Program-made: the position numbers and the translations under genes | Notes under the pieces: generated by a model | Databases searched by the model: none | What the model saw: only the letters and a program-made list of their open reading frames with translations | Told to the model about the DNA's origin: nothing | In this document: positions 33,228-44,773 of the stretch, piece after piece | Layout: every line of letters begins with the position of its first letter | Position numbering within the stretch: position 1 is the first letter of the stretch | Assembly (NCBI GenBank): GCA_036250225.1 | Contig: JAPZLL010000030.1 | Span: 248,001 to 312,000, forward strand | Origin: Cercophora sp. LCS_1 | Lineage: Eukaryota > Ascomycota > Sordariomycetes > Sordariales > Lasiosphaeriaceae | Reading direction: 5' to 3' | Length of the DNA: 64,000 bases

Positions 33228-34975
33228 ATGAGCAAAAACTGGCCCCACTCCGATCACCGGGACCCGTCCCGGGACGGAGCCGGCTCTCGGACTTCGGACT
33301 CGGATGACCGGCGTCCACCGGATGAGTTGACTCGTCTTCTTCCGAACCGCCTTGACAGCACGCCGTATCTATCTCCCGATGACCCGGCCGTATCACCATA
33401 CAATCTTTGGGCGGTCCGCATCGTGCGCGTCACCACCGTCGGCTTCACCTGCCTGACCTTTTTGTGGTGGGTCCTGTTGCTGGTGTCGTTGTTCATCACC
33501 CCTCCGGGACTTCATGTCAAGGGGTCACCTTTCTTCGCGTTTGGATATGCCTCGGTGGCGTTTCTTGCCTTACTCGTGGAACTGCTCTTCTTTGCGGTGC
33601 CGAGTCGCTCGGCCCGCATTATGAGCCTCGTTACTGCCGTCTTGCTGTTGACAGACATGATCATCATCCTGGCGGTGAGAAAGACAAGACACGAGGAAAT
33701 ATGGGTTGGTGCCGCGAGTGTAATATGGGCAACGTTGATGGCGATTTGGGTAGTGGTCGCTGATCGAACTGTGCAAGTAAGTTCACCCCATTTTAAGCCA
33801 CTCCTTGGTCGTGGGATTGATCCATGTGACACAGTGGGGGAAGAAAGAAGAGGAAGAGCGGCTCACTGGTCGGCTAGAGACACGCCGTACGCTCTTCGAA
33901 TGGATAGAGGTCCTTCTTTCGAGTATCGGCTTGGGGTTTCTTGCTGTTGTCGTCTTGCTGATGACATGCACTCTGCTGCTCCGTGCGCTAGACTCTCGTC
34001 TGGCGCCCCCTGGCCAAAGATACTGGGTCGACGAGGACAAATACCAAATCCATCTCTTTTGTGAGGGCAACAAGACGGATGCCAGTGGTAACAAGACCTT
34101 GACAGTGCTCATTGAAGGTGGGGAAGACCCCGTGGAACATGGTTTGTGGCAGTTCGCCGAAAACGCCCTCAAGAACGGCTCCATCAGCAGATACTGCTTT
34201 GCTGACAGGCCCGGCATGGCATGGGGAAGTAACTACTTGTCTGGTATCGTGTAATGTTGCTAACTAGGGGCTATAGAGCGACACGGCGCCTTCGCCTCTT
34301 TCAGTCAGCATGGCAACCGACGCCCTCAGCGAGGCACTGTCGAGAGCCGGGGAAGACGGGCCGTGGCTACTGGCCTCTGCTGGCACTGGCTCTCTGTACT
34401 CCCGAGTGTTTAGCTCCCGGCATAGCCAAGATGTCCGAGGTATCTTGATGATTGATCCAATGCATGAAGACTTGCTCTTTCGCATTGGTAGCACTGGGCG
34501 TGGTTTCCTTCTTTGGCTGCAGGGCGTAATATCGCCTTTGGGCCTCCAGCGCATCACAGGTGCTGTCCTGAGGGGCAGGACTGCGGCCGATCGTACCTAT
34601 GGGAGAGCGTCCTACCAGTCCGGGAGCGCCATATTCGCCAAGCTCCAGGAGAGTCTGATGGCAAATTCGCTGTCCAAGCGCGAGGTCGCATCAAGCCGAA
34701 CGATCCAAGACAAGGACACACCGGTTGTAATCATTAGCTCTGGCGAGAAGATTCGCAGGGACAGCGTGTGGGAAGATAAGGTTCGCTCCCTCTGCTTGGC
34801 TGGTTGATGAAACGCGTCGCTGACCGTGAGACTGAAATAGCAACGAGATCTTACCCATCTCACCAGAAACTTGGAAGACTGGGATATTGTAGAGGGGGCA
34901 GCGCATCAAATCTGGCTCACGTTGGAGGGTAGAGACTTGATGGAGCGGAGGCTGAAGAAGCTGGCAAGGCCTTGA
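33228..34975 (+). CDS. DUF2417-type membrane protein with alpha/beta hydrolase-like domain
   Basis: Exons 33228-33776, 33835-34224, 34277-34780 and 34841-34975 all join in phase 0 to 525 aa. After a charged N-terminus come five predicted membrane spans (for example TFLWWVLLLVSLFITPP, ASVAFLALLVELLFF and MSLVTAVLLLTDMIIILAV), then a hydrolase-like half. That half includes LTVLIEGGEDPVEHGLWQFA, YCFADRPGMAW joined to SDTAPSPLSV, and a nucleophile-elbow-like WLLASAGTGSLYSR that departs from strict GxSxG. The family is known from fungi as an uncharacterised integral membrane protein. The second intron begins with GG instead of GT (34225-34226), although branch point GCTAAC and acceptor TAG are intact. 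Either the donor is mutated, or the base call is wrong. If the intron is retained, a stop occurs at 34252-34254. Confidence 0.78.
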
Positions 34976-36785
34976 TGATGAGGAGGTGGCGAAGCATTTC
35001 TGGGAAAGCACAAGAGTGATATCCCAATAGCATGGTATATAAGTTTGGAAGTAGATAACAAGGCGCCCTGTGATATTCGGAGCAGCTGTGTTTCCATTGA
35101 TGTGCCCTCAGTGGTTTTCTTTTTGACAAGAGGTAATATGACTTGGTAGAAAAGCGTTTGACGATGGAGGCGTGTTGACTTAAGCTCCTGCTGCTAGTGC
35201 GTTTGGTCGTGAGACTTGCATAGGGCATGGTCGACGGTTTGTGGCGAAACTAAGGCGGACGGCACACTTATTGAGTGGATTCCCGTGTTTCAGACGGCTC
35301 GAGCCGATGGAAAAGGACGCGGTTGCTATTGACAGATCGTGAAGCTTGAGGAAAGCAGCTAATTGGGCAGAGACGGCTTGCTCCAGAAATTCCTCGCTGG
35401 ATAGCTGTCAAGCTTGTTCGAGGGTTGGTGACAGCGAAACACACCCAATGGTGTGACACAATATAATTGGAAACTTCTGGCTACAATCGGCGAGAACATG
35501 AGTGCATTCAAATAAGGCTAGAAAGCGCGCTCCTCACCATGTGCTTCTGCGCTGAGTTTGGGCATCTGCCAAGCCCTCCCCACACGGTGCTCGAGCGAGC
35601 ACTTGACGCCCAAGTTTGTGACAAAAAGAGCTGTCCGCTCGACCACGCGGTGAATATCCTGACCCGTTGTCACCTAGCGACATTCATCCTTAACACATAA
35701 AAGATACTTTTCGGGGTTATGGTATAGATGGGAGCCCAGATACACTCCAAGCCCATAGAGCACTGTGGAAAAGCGCCTTCTGGGGGGTGATGAGAACGGC
35801 TGATATTCCTGGTGAACTGCTTTTTTTGGTCCGTGGCTTGACGCCCAAAGACCAGAGCCCGCTCGAGGCTTGGCATAGCACAGCAGCTAAACACCCTGGA
35901 CAGCGAAACTGCAGCAGGTGTATCGGGCCATTCAGCGTGCTCCCAGGGCTGCAACAGTGCTGCCCGTCAGGTCCCTTTCCATTCCCGCAATTGTTTCGAA
36001 TATCCTGCTCTCCACCGCTCCCCTCCACGTCGAAGCTCCGATCGAGGACGCAACCGTCAATACCTCGACTGCACGCCCACATCTGTCCATGTCATTTTGC
36101 ATGCCCATTTCTTCAGCTCCCAACCTGCATGCCCGTTGTGCCTGACAGTGCAGTCTTTCCTGGGCGACAGGCGCAACAAAGCAAACGCCTGGAAATTGCA
36201 CTCCGCTGCTGTAGCGGGGGCTTGTCGATCGCTGCCGTCTGACTAGACTCGACTTCACCTGAACAACGCTACATCCTTCATTTCCGAGCGCTACGCTGCT
36301 CGCCGTTCATCGCATCGGAGTGTTCCTTGCGCCGGTGTCTCCCGCAAACCGCAAACAGGCCATCGTGTGTCTGGTCAGATTGCTGGACCCCGCGATTCGA
36401 TCCCTGGCGATAGTTGCTGGGGTGCTAGCCAAGTTACGGAACACCGAATCTCGCTGCCACCGACCGCTCCTCGGCCCCCCCTCACTCTCAACCACACCTC
36501 TTCCGGGCATTTGTTTCCCGCCTCAACTCGCGCGCCATTTGCCTGCCGGATTCATCGCAGACGGAATCGCAGGCACTGGCCAGCTCGTGCTCCGGTGTCC
36601 GGCATTGTTTTCAATCCCTTGATGTCGACACGATCGCACCCGAATTGCTCCCGCCGTTTCGGCACTCGAATTCCTCAATCGTAAGCACCCCGCGCCACAG
36701 GTGTCATCGCCGTTTTTGAGGAGAGCCTCCATGTTTGCGAATGATGGATCGCAGCAGGCTGCCAGTAAGAGAAGAGAATAGTGCA
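34976..36785. promoter_or_regulatory. Upstream region of the LIM/RhoGAP gene
   Basis: 1.8 kb before the LRG1-type start. The last 800 nt are C/T-rich on the plus strand, as in long fungal 5' leaders. A 16-codon upstream reading frame (36731-36781) ends four bases before ATG 36786. No other gene is seen. Confidence 0.45.
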
Positions 36786-39700
36786 ATGGCCGGATCAGAT
36801 TATGGAGGAGGTGGCGGCCCGCCTGGTGGTGACTGGGCTCGCGGAGCACCCCCGGCTGGCGACAGCGGATACCATGGAGAGCCGGAGTTTACAAACCTTA
36901 CCCCGACGTCGACTCGCAACGGGCAGAATGGGGGATCAGGTTATGGCGGCCTGGGGAGGCCACCTGCGTCGCCCGCGCTTAGCGCTAATAATACCGATGA
37001 TGAGTCGAGACGGAGCGGAGAGCGCAATAGGTCCAGGCCCAGGGGTTCAAGGAACACAAGTGGTCAAGTGCGTGTTTGTAAAAAGTGCGGGGAGTCGTTG
37101 ACGGGACAGTTTGTGCGCGCACTGGATGGAACTTTCCACTTGGATTGCTTCAAATGCAGGGTGAGTTGATACCTTTAGGTCTGGGTGCGCCCCCTGCACC
37201 TTATTCCTGTCTCGGCGCTCCGGCTTGTGCTCACCTTTGTTTAGGACTGCGGCCAAATCGTTGCTTCTAAGTTCTTCCCGGCCGACGACGAACACGGCGG
37301 TGGCCAGTATCCTCTTTGCGAGACCGACTACTTCCGACGGCTTGGGCTACTCTGTCACACATGCGGCGGAGCTCTGCGCGGATCATACATCACAGCACTG
37401 GACCACAAATATCATATCGACCACTTCACCTGCTCGCTGTGCCCAACAGTGTTTGGGGCAGCAGACAGCTACTATGAGCACGATGGGCAGGTATACTGCC
37501 ACTACCACTACTCGACACAATTCGCCCAGCGGTGCGAAGGCTGCCAAACGGCCATCCTTAAACAGTTTGTCGAGATCTTCAGGAATCAGGAGAACCAGCA
37601 CTGGCATCCAGAGTGCTATATGATACACAAGTTCTGGAACGTGCGGCTGAATCCCCCATTCGAAGCTCTCGGCCCTGTGCCCGACACCCCGGCTGGGCGC
37701 GAGAAGGTGAAAGAGGAAGAGGAGCGTATGGAGGAGAAAGTTTATCGCATTTGGAGCGTTTTGTCTACCTTTGAGGAATCGTCAGCCGCGTGCATATCGG
37801 ACATGCTTCTTCACGTCAGCAATGGAGCGCATTTGGAAGGGGTTGTGGTGGCGAAACGTTTCATATGGCATGTCGATATGCTTTTCCAGTCGGCAGACAG
37901 GCTCGACACTTCAATGGCTGCGTTGGACATGACAGGTGAGCGACGTGCACACGGGTATAATTGCAGCTGCTAACATGCTCCAGCTCTTGCATATGGCCGT
38001 GAAGCCAAGCTCCTTTGCAAAAAGGTCGTCTCTTTCTTTTCACTCTTGTCCAAGTCGCAAGAGAAAGGATCCAGAAAACTCGGCGTTACCCAAGAACTCC
38101 TGACCTTGGTCACTGGTCTTGCCCATTACCTAAAACTCCTGATTCGTATCTGTCTTAAGGGGGCACTTCGGACAGAGAAGGAGCGCAACGCTTCTGATTG
38201 CCTTTACCACTTCCTGGACGACCTAGGCGACCTTGAGGGCCTCAAGGTCGAAGACAACCCTGCTGCTGCTCTTCAGCTGACAGGTGGCTTGGCTCAACTT
38301 GCAAAGAACGAGTCAGACCAATGCCAGGTTTGCCGAAGGCCGGTTGAGGACGAATGCCTCAAAAATGGCGATCGACGATGGCATATCAACTGTGCCAACT
38401 GCTCACAGTGCGGCATAGAGCTTGGCAGGAATGTCAGAGAGGCGCGTCTAGATCTTTACAGCGGCAAGATGTTTTGCAGAAACTGCGAAGCTTATGCTAG
38501 CGAGAACGCGCCGCCTTTTGAGCGGGTTTCAAGGCTCCAGCAATATGTCTACCTGCTTCAAGTAGCCTTGGCTCGGCTCTTGGATATGCTCCAAGCGCAT
38601 GGCATCATTCAGAACAACGGAGAGGGGCCAAATGGTCTTGAATCCGCTGACGGTTATCCTGCTGGGGTCGCTCGGTCCAGGTCTGTTACGGGCGAGCAGC
38701 ACCAACATCACAGAGGATCGTCTTATGAGAACGCCCTCAACGATGTGAGGAGGCTCAAAAGCACACGTATGGACAAGCACCTGTCGACAAGCTTCAGAAA
38801 GGCTCGTACCTCGAGGATCATCGACGGGAACGAGACTGGCGTCCCCCCCGGCAGTGCAGCTGGGATTGCCGAGGAACGTGGTGACGAGGATGAAAACATG
38901 ATGCTTCCAAATTCAGACGCATTGACGCTCGACGACATTCCCAAGATTGTGGCCGCCGAGCAGGCTTCGAGGGAGCGAGGCCCATATGCTGGGCGGCAAG
39001 AGCTCTTCCGCTCTGCCGCAACCGACCCCAACTTTGCTAGTAGCAGCGGGGCACCCGGTTTTGGTCACCAACGAAGTCACTCCGACGGGAGAAGCAGGGA
39101 TATGCGGGCCGCCGGAGAGCCTTCGCCTCAACGTGGCTCAAGGAAGTACTTCTCGGAGCTTTCAGGCCTGGAGTACTTTATCGTCCGACATCTCGCCGTG
39201 TTGACTATGCACCCAATGGTTGAACAGGAGTTTACTCTGGAAGAGTTGCTGAGCTTCATCGAGAGCCGGAAGCCAGCGAATTTCTGGAAGAACATTGGGA
39301 AAGCCTTCAAGAATGACGGACGCAAGAATGTCAAGAAGAAGGGCGTATTTGGCGTGCCCCTCGATGTCATTGTGGAGCGCGATGGCGTCGAATCTACCGA
39401 TGGTGTTGGGCCCGGCACATTGAGAATTCCAGCCATTGTCGATGACATTGTCTCCATTATGCGACAGATGGACCTTTCTGTCGAGGGTGTGTTCCGAAAG
39501 AATGGCAATATCAAAAAGCTCAATGAGATGGTCGAGAAGATCGATAAGGAGGAGCCAGTGGATCTTGGTAGCAACACGGTCATCCAGATTGCTGCCCTCT
39601 TGAAACGATATCTTCGAGAGCTGCCCGACCCGTTGATGACGCACAAGCTCTACCGGCTTTGGCTTGCAGCAGCAAAGATCCAGGACGATGAGAAAAGGCG

Positions 39701-40464
39701 GTACTGCCTCCATCTGGCTTGCTGTCTGCTGCCCAAATCCCACCGCGACTGCATGGAGATTCTGTTCTCGTTCTTGAAGTGGACCGGTTCGTTCCATCAG
39801 GTTGACGAGGAAGTTGGTTCCAAAATGGACATCAAAAACCTGGCTACGGTGATAGCCCCCAACATTGTCCTGGATAAGAACAAGACCTCGACTCTCGACA
39901 GCGATCCAATGTTTGCCATTGAGGCGGTTGAGGTTTTGATATCTAATATCGAGGAGATGTGCCTGGTAAGTCTCCGGTAGTGCTATAATGGGTTGTCATC
40001 GTGTATACTAACAGACTGCACGCTAGGTTCCCGACGAACTGGCCGAGTACCTGACCGATCAGAGCTTCTCTGCGAATGGTGGGGAATTGACGACCAAAGA
40101 GATCTTGAGGCGCTTCTCAGATCGCAATGCGAACGGCCACGGTCCAAGGCATTACACCGAGGTGACCGAAGTCAGCCGGCACGAGAATGCCACTCGGCCA
40201 CCGCCACGCAGGATAGAAACAGACCCTGCTTCGTGGCAGGAAAGCAGCGTCCGCCCCGTGCAAGACCCTCCCACACCATATGGCAACCCGCATCAAGGGA
40301 CACCCCCGCAACCAAGGCGTGGTGGCGGGTACGACGGTCCCGGTCAACAGAGTCCCTACGGACACTTTGAGAGACCTGGAGCAAATACGCCAGAAAGCGG
40401 TGAGCCACGGCGCAGTTCTGTATGGGCGAGACAGAACAGTGGGTTGACAACTGGAACTGTCTAG
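36786..40464 (+). CDS. LRG1: LIM-domain RhoGAP, Lrg1 type
   Basis: Four exons (36786-37160, 37245-37935, 37984-39965, 40027-40464) give 1161 aa. A Gly/Pro-rich leader is followed by LIM1 (CKKCGESLTGQFVRALDGTF), LIM2 (CHTCGGALRGSYITALDHKY) and, after a helical region, LIM3 (CQVCRRPVEDECLKNGDRRW). The RhoGAP domain lies in the C-terminal third (GVPLDVIVERDG, then LSVEGVFRKNGNIKKLNEMV with the arginine finger, LKRYLRELPDPLMTHKLYRL and the NLATVIAPNI motif). The tail is Pro/Gly-rich. Lrg1 in yeast, and its counterpart in Neurospora, stimulate GTP hydrolysis by Rho1 and so restrain cell-wall glucan synthesis and polar growth. An earlier in-frame ATG at 36744 or 36741 is possible. Confidence 0.92.
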
Positions 40465-41422
40465 CGCTCCGAGGGTCTTCGCCTCGACGATGAGGACACC
40501 TTTGTCCTCGCCACAACCAACCCCGCGACCGCGACTTCCCAAGCCCTTATTTTTCCCACGACCTTGCCGAAATGAAACGAACGAACACCCCCCAATTGAA
40601 GCTATACGATTTGAGTGTAGATGGCGTAATGATGGCAAGCATGGTTGCAGGCGTTTTTTATCCTATTTATCTTCGCTTCGTCTATCCAACTGTTTTTCTC
40701 TTGCAGAGCCTTTGTCGGCTTTTTGTTGTGCTTATGTCCGAGAAGGGGGCAAAAGGGCTTGAGAATGAGGGTGTGATGTAGTAGTTTGAGCGAGGAGGAA
40801 CAACTGTCGGTTTGTTTCTGCGGCTTTCCATCCATGTGTGAATGGGGTAAGCAGGCGAGGCAGAGAGTAAGGTAGTTGGTCGGGCTAGAAGAGACAGGAG
40901 TGTCACTTCGGTGTCCGAAGCAAATGTGTGGGGTTTACTTGGGCAAAACAAAACCAAAAGACAAGAACTAAAAAGGTGGCGAATAAAAACAGTCAGTCCC
41001 TTTGAACTGCTTTTACCGCATCGGCAACTGTGTGGTGTGCTGGTTATCCATGTATTCCGGGTAGCGAGTGTTGATAGCTAAGGCACGAAGTAGTCAACAT
41101 AATCTGCGGTTGTGTGGATATGCTGCGTTTTTCTGGCGGGTATCTTTTCGCTACACCAGATGTATTTCAGGGGGAGGAAAATCAAGACATCGCCACCCAG
41201 CATTCTTTTTTTTTTAAACCCCCCCCCCCCAACTTTTCTCTTCGTTTCCCTTGGGATTGTGAAATTAACTATTAGTCGCGACGCCACGCTAAACTGTTGT
41301 GCTCAAAGCTGCGAAGTATCTAACAAATACATAAAAATTTTCAACCCAACTCGTCATAACCATGCCCAATTCCAACCTTCCATTGTCCTCAATTCCCCCT
41401 CTTTGCACCACGCGCTCGTCCA
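40465..41422. other. Convergent 3' spacer
   Basis: 958 nt between the convergent stops of LRG1 and ERG26. It carries a T run at about 41207-41216 followed by a C run at 41220-41230. No gene is recognised. Confidence 0.5.
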
Positions 41423-42601
41423 TCATTGCTTTGCCCTTTCCTTTTCCATTTCCAACGTCCATTGCACCGACCTCCTGACGCCCTCGTCAAGCGGCACCAA
41501 TGGTTTGTATCCAAGTCTCCTCTTCGCCTTGGAAATGTCATAATACCTCGTCATGCAGCTGTAAATGATACGCTGCCTGTTGAACGTGGGCGGCTTCCGG
41601 ATGATGCCGAAGAAGACCTCGCTCAAAAAGCCCAGGACCATGCCCACGTCCCTCGGCAGCGTCCACACGTGGTCTGTCCCTTGGGGCGAGCCCGCAGCCG
41701 CCCAGACGGCGCGGCAGAAATCCCAAAAATAGACGGGGCTGTCGTTGGTGATGAAGAAGGCTTCGCCGTCGACGCGCTCCGTGTCGAGCGGGACTGTGCT
41801 GGAGGCAGCTGTGAGGAGGAGCGCTCGGGCGGCGAGCAAGTGGCCGTGAGCGACGTTCTCAACGTAGGTGAAGTCGAACAAGTTGTCATTGTTGCCCACT
41901 TGCACGCCTGTGCGTCCCTGGCGGTAGATGTTGACCATGTGGTAGATGGCCATGGTGTCGCCCTCGCCGATGATGCCCGAGGGGCGGATCGCGCATGTCA
42001 GGAGCTTGGGGGCCTCGGGGGCGCGGTTGGCTTTGAGGACGATCTCTTCGGCGGCGGCCTAATTGCGTACTTTGTCAGCATCTAGATGGAGGGAAAGCGG
42101 GTAGGAATAGGGACGCACCTTGGTCTCCGAGTAGTACTCGCTCTGCTGAGATCCCCGGATGACGGGCCACCTCTCGTCGACGTTGATCAGATCGCTGCGG
42201 TTGTCGCTGACAACGCTAGCGGAGCTGGTGAATACGAGGGCCTTGACGCCCGTCTTGCGGCAGGCGTCGACGATGGCCTGGGTGCCGTCGACGTTGACCT
42301 TTTTGAACAGGGCGTGTGAGACGGCGTCGTTGGACTGGGCGGCTGGCGAGGCCGTGTGGATGACCACGCCGGGACGGGTCTTTTTGAAGATGGATTCGAC
42401 CTTGTCGGCGTCGGTGATGTCGACCTCAAAGTACTCGACGCCGTCGGAATCCGGCCGTCGGTTGCGCGTGCACCGCAGATCGATGACCGACACCGAGCAG
42501 GTGTAGTCGCGCAGCAGCACGCGCACGACGTGGTGGCCCAGGAAGCCGCAGCCACCAATGACCATAACGGAGCCGAGCTCCGGCTTCTTTTCGGAGGTCA
42601 T
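41423..42601 (-). CDS. ERG26: Erg26, sterol C-4 decarboxylating 3-dehydrogenase
   Basis: Erg26 oxidises the 3-hydroxyl and removes the C-4 carboxyl of 4-methylsterol acids during ergosterol synthesis in the ER, working with Erg25 and Erg27. Two exons (42601-42119, 42058-41423) give 372 aa, the family length. The Rossmann motif GGCGFLGHH lies near residues 17-25. The SDR catalytic YYSETK sits at the end of exon 1 (Tyr about 157, Lys 161), and PVIRGSQQSEYYSETK matches the 3-beta-HSD family pattern. The later part has IRPSGIIGEGD, NLFDFTYVENVAHGHLLAAR and DSPVYFWDFCRAVW. The intron has GTGCGT/TAG borders. It converges with LRG1. Confidence 0.94.
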
Positions 42602-43017
42602 ATTTGCGTTGAGGGAGAAGTCGTCGGCGTCAACGTCAGTTTGATGGGTTCGGCGGCCCGGGGGAAAGGCCAATTGAGCGATACGTGGACGTTGGAGGCG
42701 GAAAGGCGGGTTGTGGAGATGTGTTTGGAACCGTCAATGGCTTTCCCAAACACACGGGTCGATCGGTTCGTCTGCCCCTTTCCGCAAGGCGTGGAGATGA
42801 TTTTAGGCGGAATGAAGGGGCAGAAAGTCAATTGATCCACTTCATTCTGGGGTCCGTGTGTCGAGCCCGCCAGGGGCTGTTGTTGGCCCTGTAGGTGGCG
42901 TGGGGGTCCACAGCTTGACATCAACTTCACTGAGAGCTTGGAACGGTGGGACCGGCACTGACATCTTCGTCGATTACTTTATATTTATGAATGATCTTCC
43001 CCATTCCTCATTCTCTC
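42602..43017. promoter_or_regulatory. Upstream region of ERG26
   Basis: 416 nt upstream of the ERG26 start on the minus strand. It presumably holds the promoter. I could not pick out a sterol-response element with confidence. Confidence 0.35.
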
Positions 43018-43575
43018 TTAATAAATTCCGAACCGCCACCGTCTACAAACAGCTCCACATAGATGTGAGACCTTCAGCCTCTTAGATGCATGAACGTCAG
43101 GGCTCCAATCTTCGATCTCCTCCTCCACCACGTATACTCGCGGGGGAAATCGTTGCTTGACTTCTTGGTTGATCCACAGCTTGGGCGCCCGATAATCTCG
43201 TTGGGCCTGTTGTTCTACAGGCAATTGAATTTTCTATCTGCCTGCCTGCTCGATTCTCAGGTTTGGGAAACGGACAGTGCACACTTTCATGGTTTCTCCG
43301 GACAATTTTTGATCCTGTGTTTGCAATAGACTCAGGGTCGCTGTGCCGTGGTGGAGAAAAGACGGATATTGGACAAGGCGACCTCCCCCGTCTGTCAGCT
43401 GAACCCGGAAGATCAATCTACTGGGGTAAAACGACAAAAGTTGCTTGGTCCTGAATGCAAACTTTAGCTCTAGCACTGGCCTGAGCAGCGCCTTGGAGAG
43501 TTGGTTGGCTGATGGCTGCTGCATGATGTTCAGGTGCTTGAGCCCGGTGAAGTCAACGTACTGATAATCTTGCAT
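43018..43575 (-). CDS. Doubtful two-part gene, hypothetical
   Basis: Two minus-strand open segments lie in tandem: 43575-43234 (MQDYQYVDFTGLKHLNIMQQ) and 43224-43018 (containing YRAPKLWINQEVKQRFPPRV, then VEEEIEDWSPDVHASKR). Their composition looks protein-like and they could be exons of one gene, but no splice pair joins them convincingly. A donor GTGTGC near 43282 with an acceptor near 43219 keeps a frame open but changes the second peptide. No family is recognised. Treat this as a weak candidate. Confidence 0.25.
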
Positions 43576-44359
43576 TTTACTACCCGGGCAAATACGATGT
43601 AGATGTATACGTTCAGGTTATGTTGCGACCCGGTCGGCGACCGTGATGAGAATTGAAGGTTGGAAATGAGGGTGAGGGGTGGTGTTTAAATTGGCAGGAA
43701 CGACATCTCATGGCCCTTTCTTAGGTCGCTCCATCACCTCCTCCGCCAGACAATATCCATGATTCAACATTTCGAATGTATCAGATCAAGTCACGAAAAT
43801 GAACATGGCTTAGCTTCACCGAAATCAGGTCCAAATAGGTTGTCAGAAAAGGCAAGGGGCACTGGGATGATATAATGCCAGAGTTCTCACTAGAAAGGCA
43901 TACATTTCGGTTTGAGACGGGATTCTAGTTGGTTTACACGCCCGCTCGGCTGAGCCTAGAGTATACACCAGAATAATCATCCCAACCCGTCCTTAGAAGG
44001 AGCTCGGCAGTCGACATAAACCCGCTATATCAGAACTTCATGAAACGAAAGCTCTTCTCCGTAACCAGATCACGGTATTGAATAAGAATCCCATCAATAA
44101 CCTTAACTCTCCATGTCCAAAAGTATCACGCCCCACAAGGTGATATCCCAGTCATTCACCCGTTCCACGAAACACACGGTGGCATGTGCCCAACTAAACT
44201 CGCCACCACACCGAAACTCACCACCAACGTTACTCAACTCCTTCTGAATCTTCCCAACGTGACAAATCCGAGACCGGACTACCTGGGTAGACAAACAATG
44301 CAACAGCTTACAAGACAAACCACAGCGCACAAACGTTTCCAGCAAAACATTTGATCTAA
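43576..44359. other. Intergenic, no gene recognised
   Basis: 784 nt with no supportable reading frame. It lies upstream of both the doubtful minus-strand gene and the small plus-strand gene at 44360. Confidence 0.45.
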
Positions 44360-44773
44360 ATGGGACAAGTTGGCTCATCCATCTCGGCAGAGAAGTTCAA
44401 GGTCAAGGGCAAACCAAACGACATCAAAACCATTGCGGAAAAGCACTTTCGCAAAAACAAGGCGCTGAAAAAGCACGCGAAACTCCGCGTCAATACGGAC
44501 AACAAATCCATCATCATCTCGTCGCCAGCCACGGGACCCGATGTGCAAAACCTCCGGAGCTTCTTTTGGACGCTTCCCTTTGCGCTGGGAAACGACCATG
44601 GCATGTGGCTGACCGAAGAGATTGAGGACCCAGAGTCGACCAAGACGAGGGGATGGAAGAAGGAAGGAAAGGCCATCATTTTTGTTTGTCATAAGCTGGG
44701 TGAGTTTTCGAATCGGGATGAGGCGCTCAAGTATGGAGTGGATTTTAGTTGGTCGATGCATGTTTTGAATTAG
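44360..44773 (+). CDS. Small hypothetical protein with N-myristoylation-like start
   Basis: A single-exon frame of 137 aa. The start MGQVGSSISAEK fits the MGxxxS pattern recognised by N-myristoyl transferase. The body is compact and mixed alpha/beta in character: a Lys-rich segment (KHFRKNKALKKHAKLRVNTD), a beta-like KSIIISSPATGP, then RSFFWTLPFALGNDHGMWLT, and a last strand KAIIFVCHKLGEF. No membrane span or catalytic motif is visible. The family is not recognised. It stands isolated between AT-richer spacers, which is typical of lineage-specific fungal genes. Confidence 0.55.
   Translation: MGQVGSSISAEKFKVKGKPNDIKTIAEKHFRKNKALKKHAKLRVNTDNKSIIISSPATGPDVQNLRSFFWTLPFALGNDHGMWLTEEIEDPESTKTRGWKKEGKAIIFVCHKLGEFSNRDEALKYGVDFSWSMHVLN

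Noticed and set aside
34229..34278. Donors GTAACT (34229) and GTCTGG (34239) as substitutes for the GG donor
   Set aside because: The first shifts the frame with every nearby acceptor; the second keeps frame only with a 40-nt intron and a poor donor, and adds residues foreign to the family.
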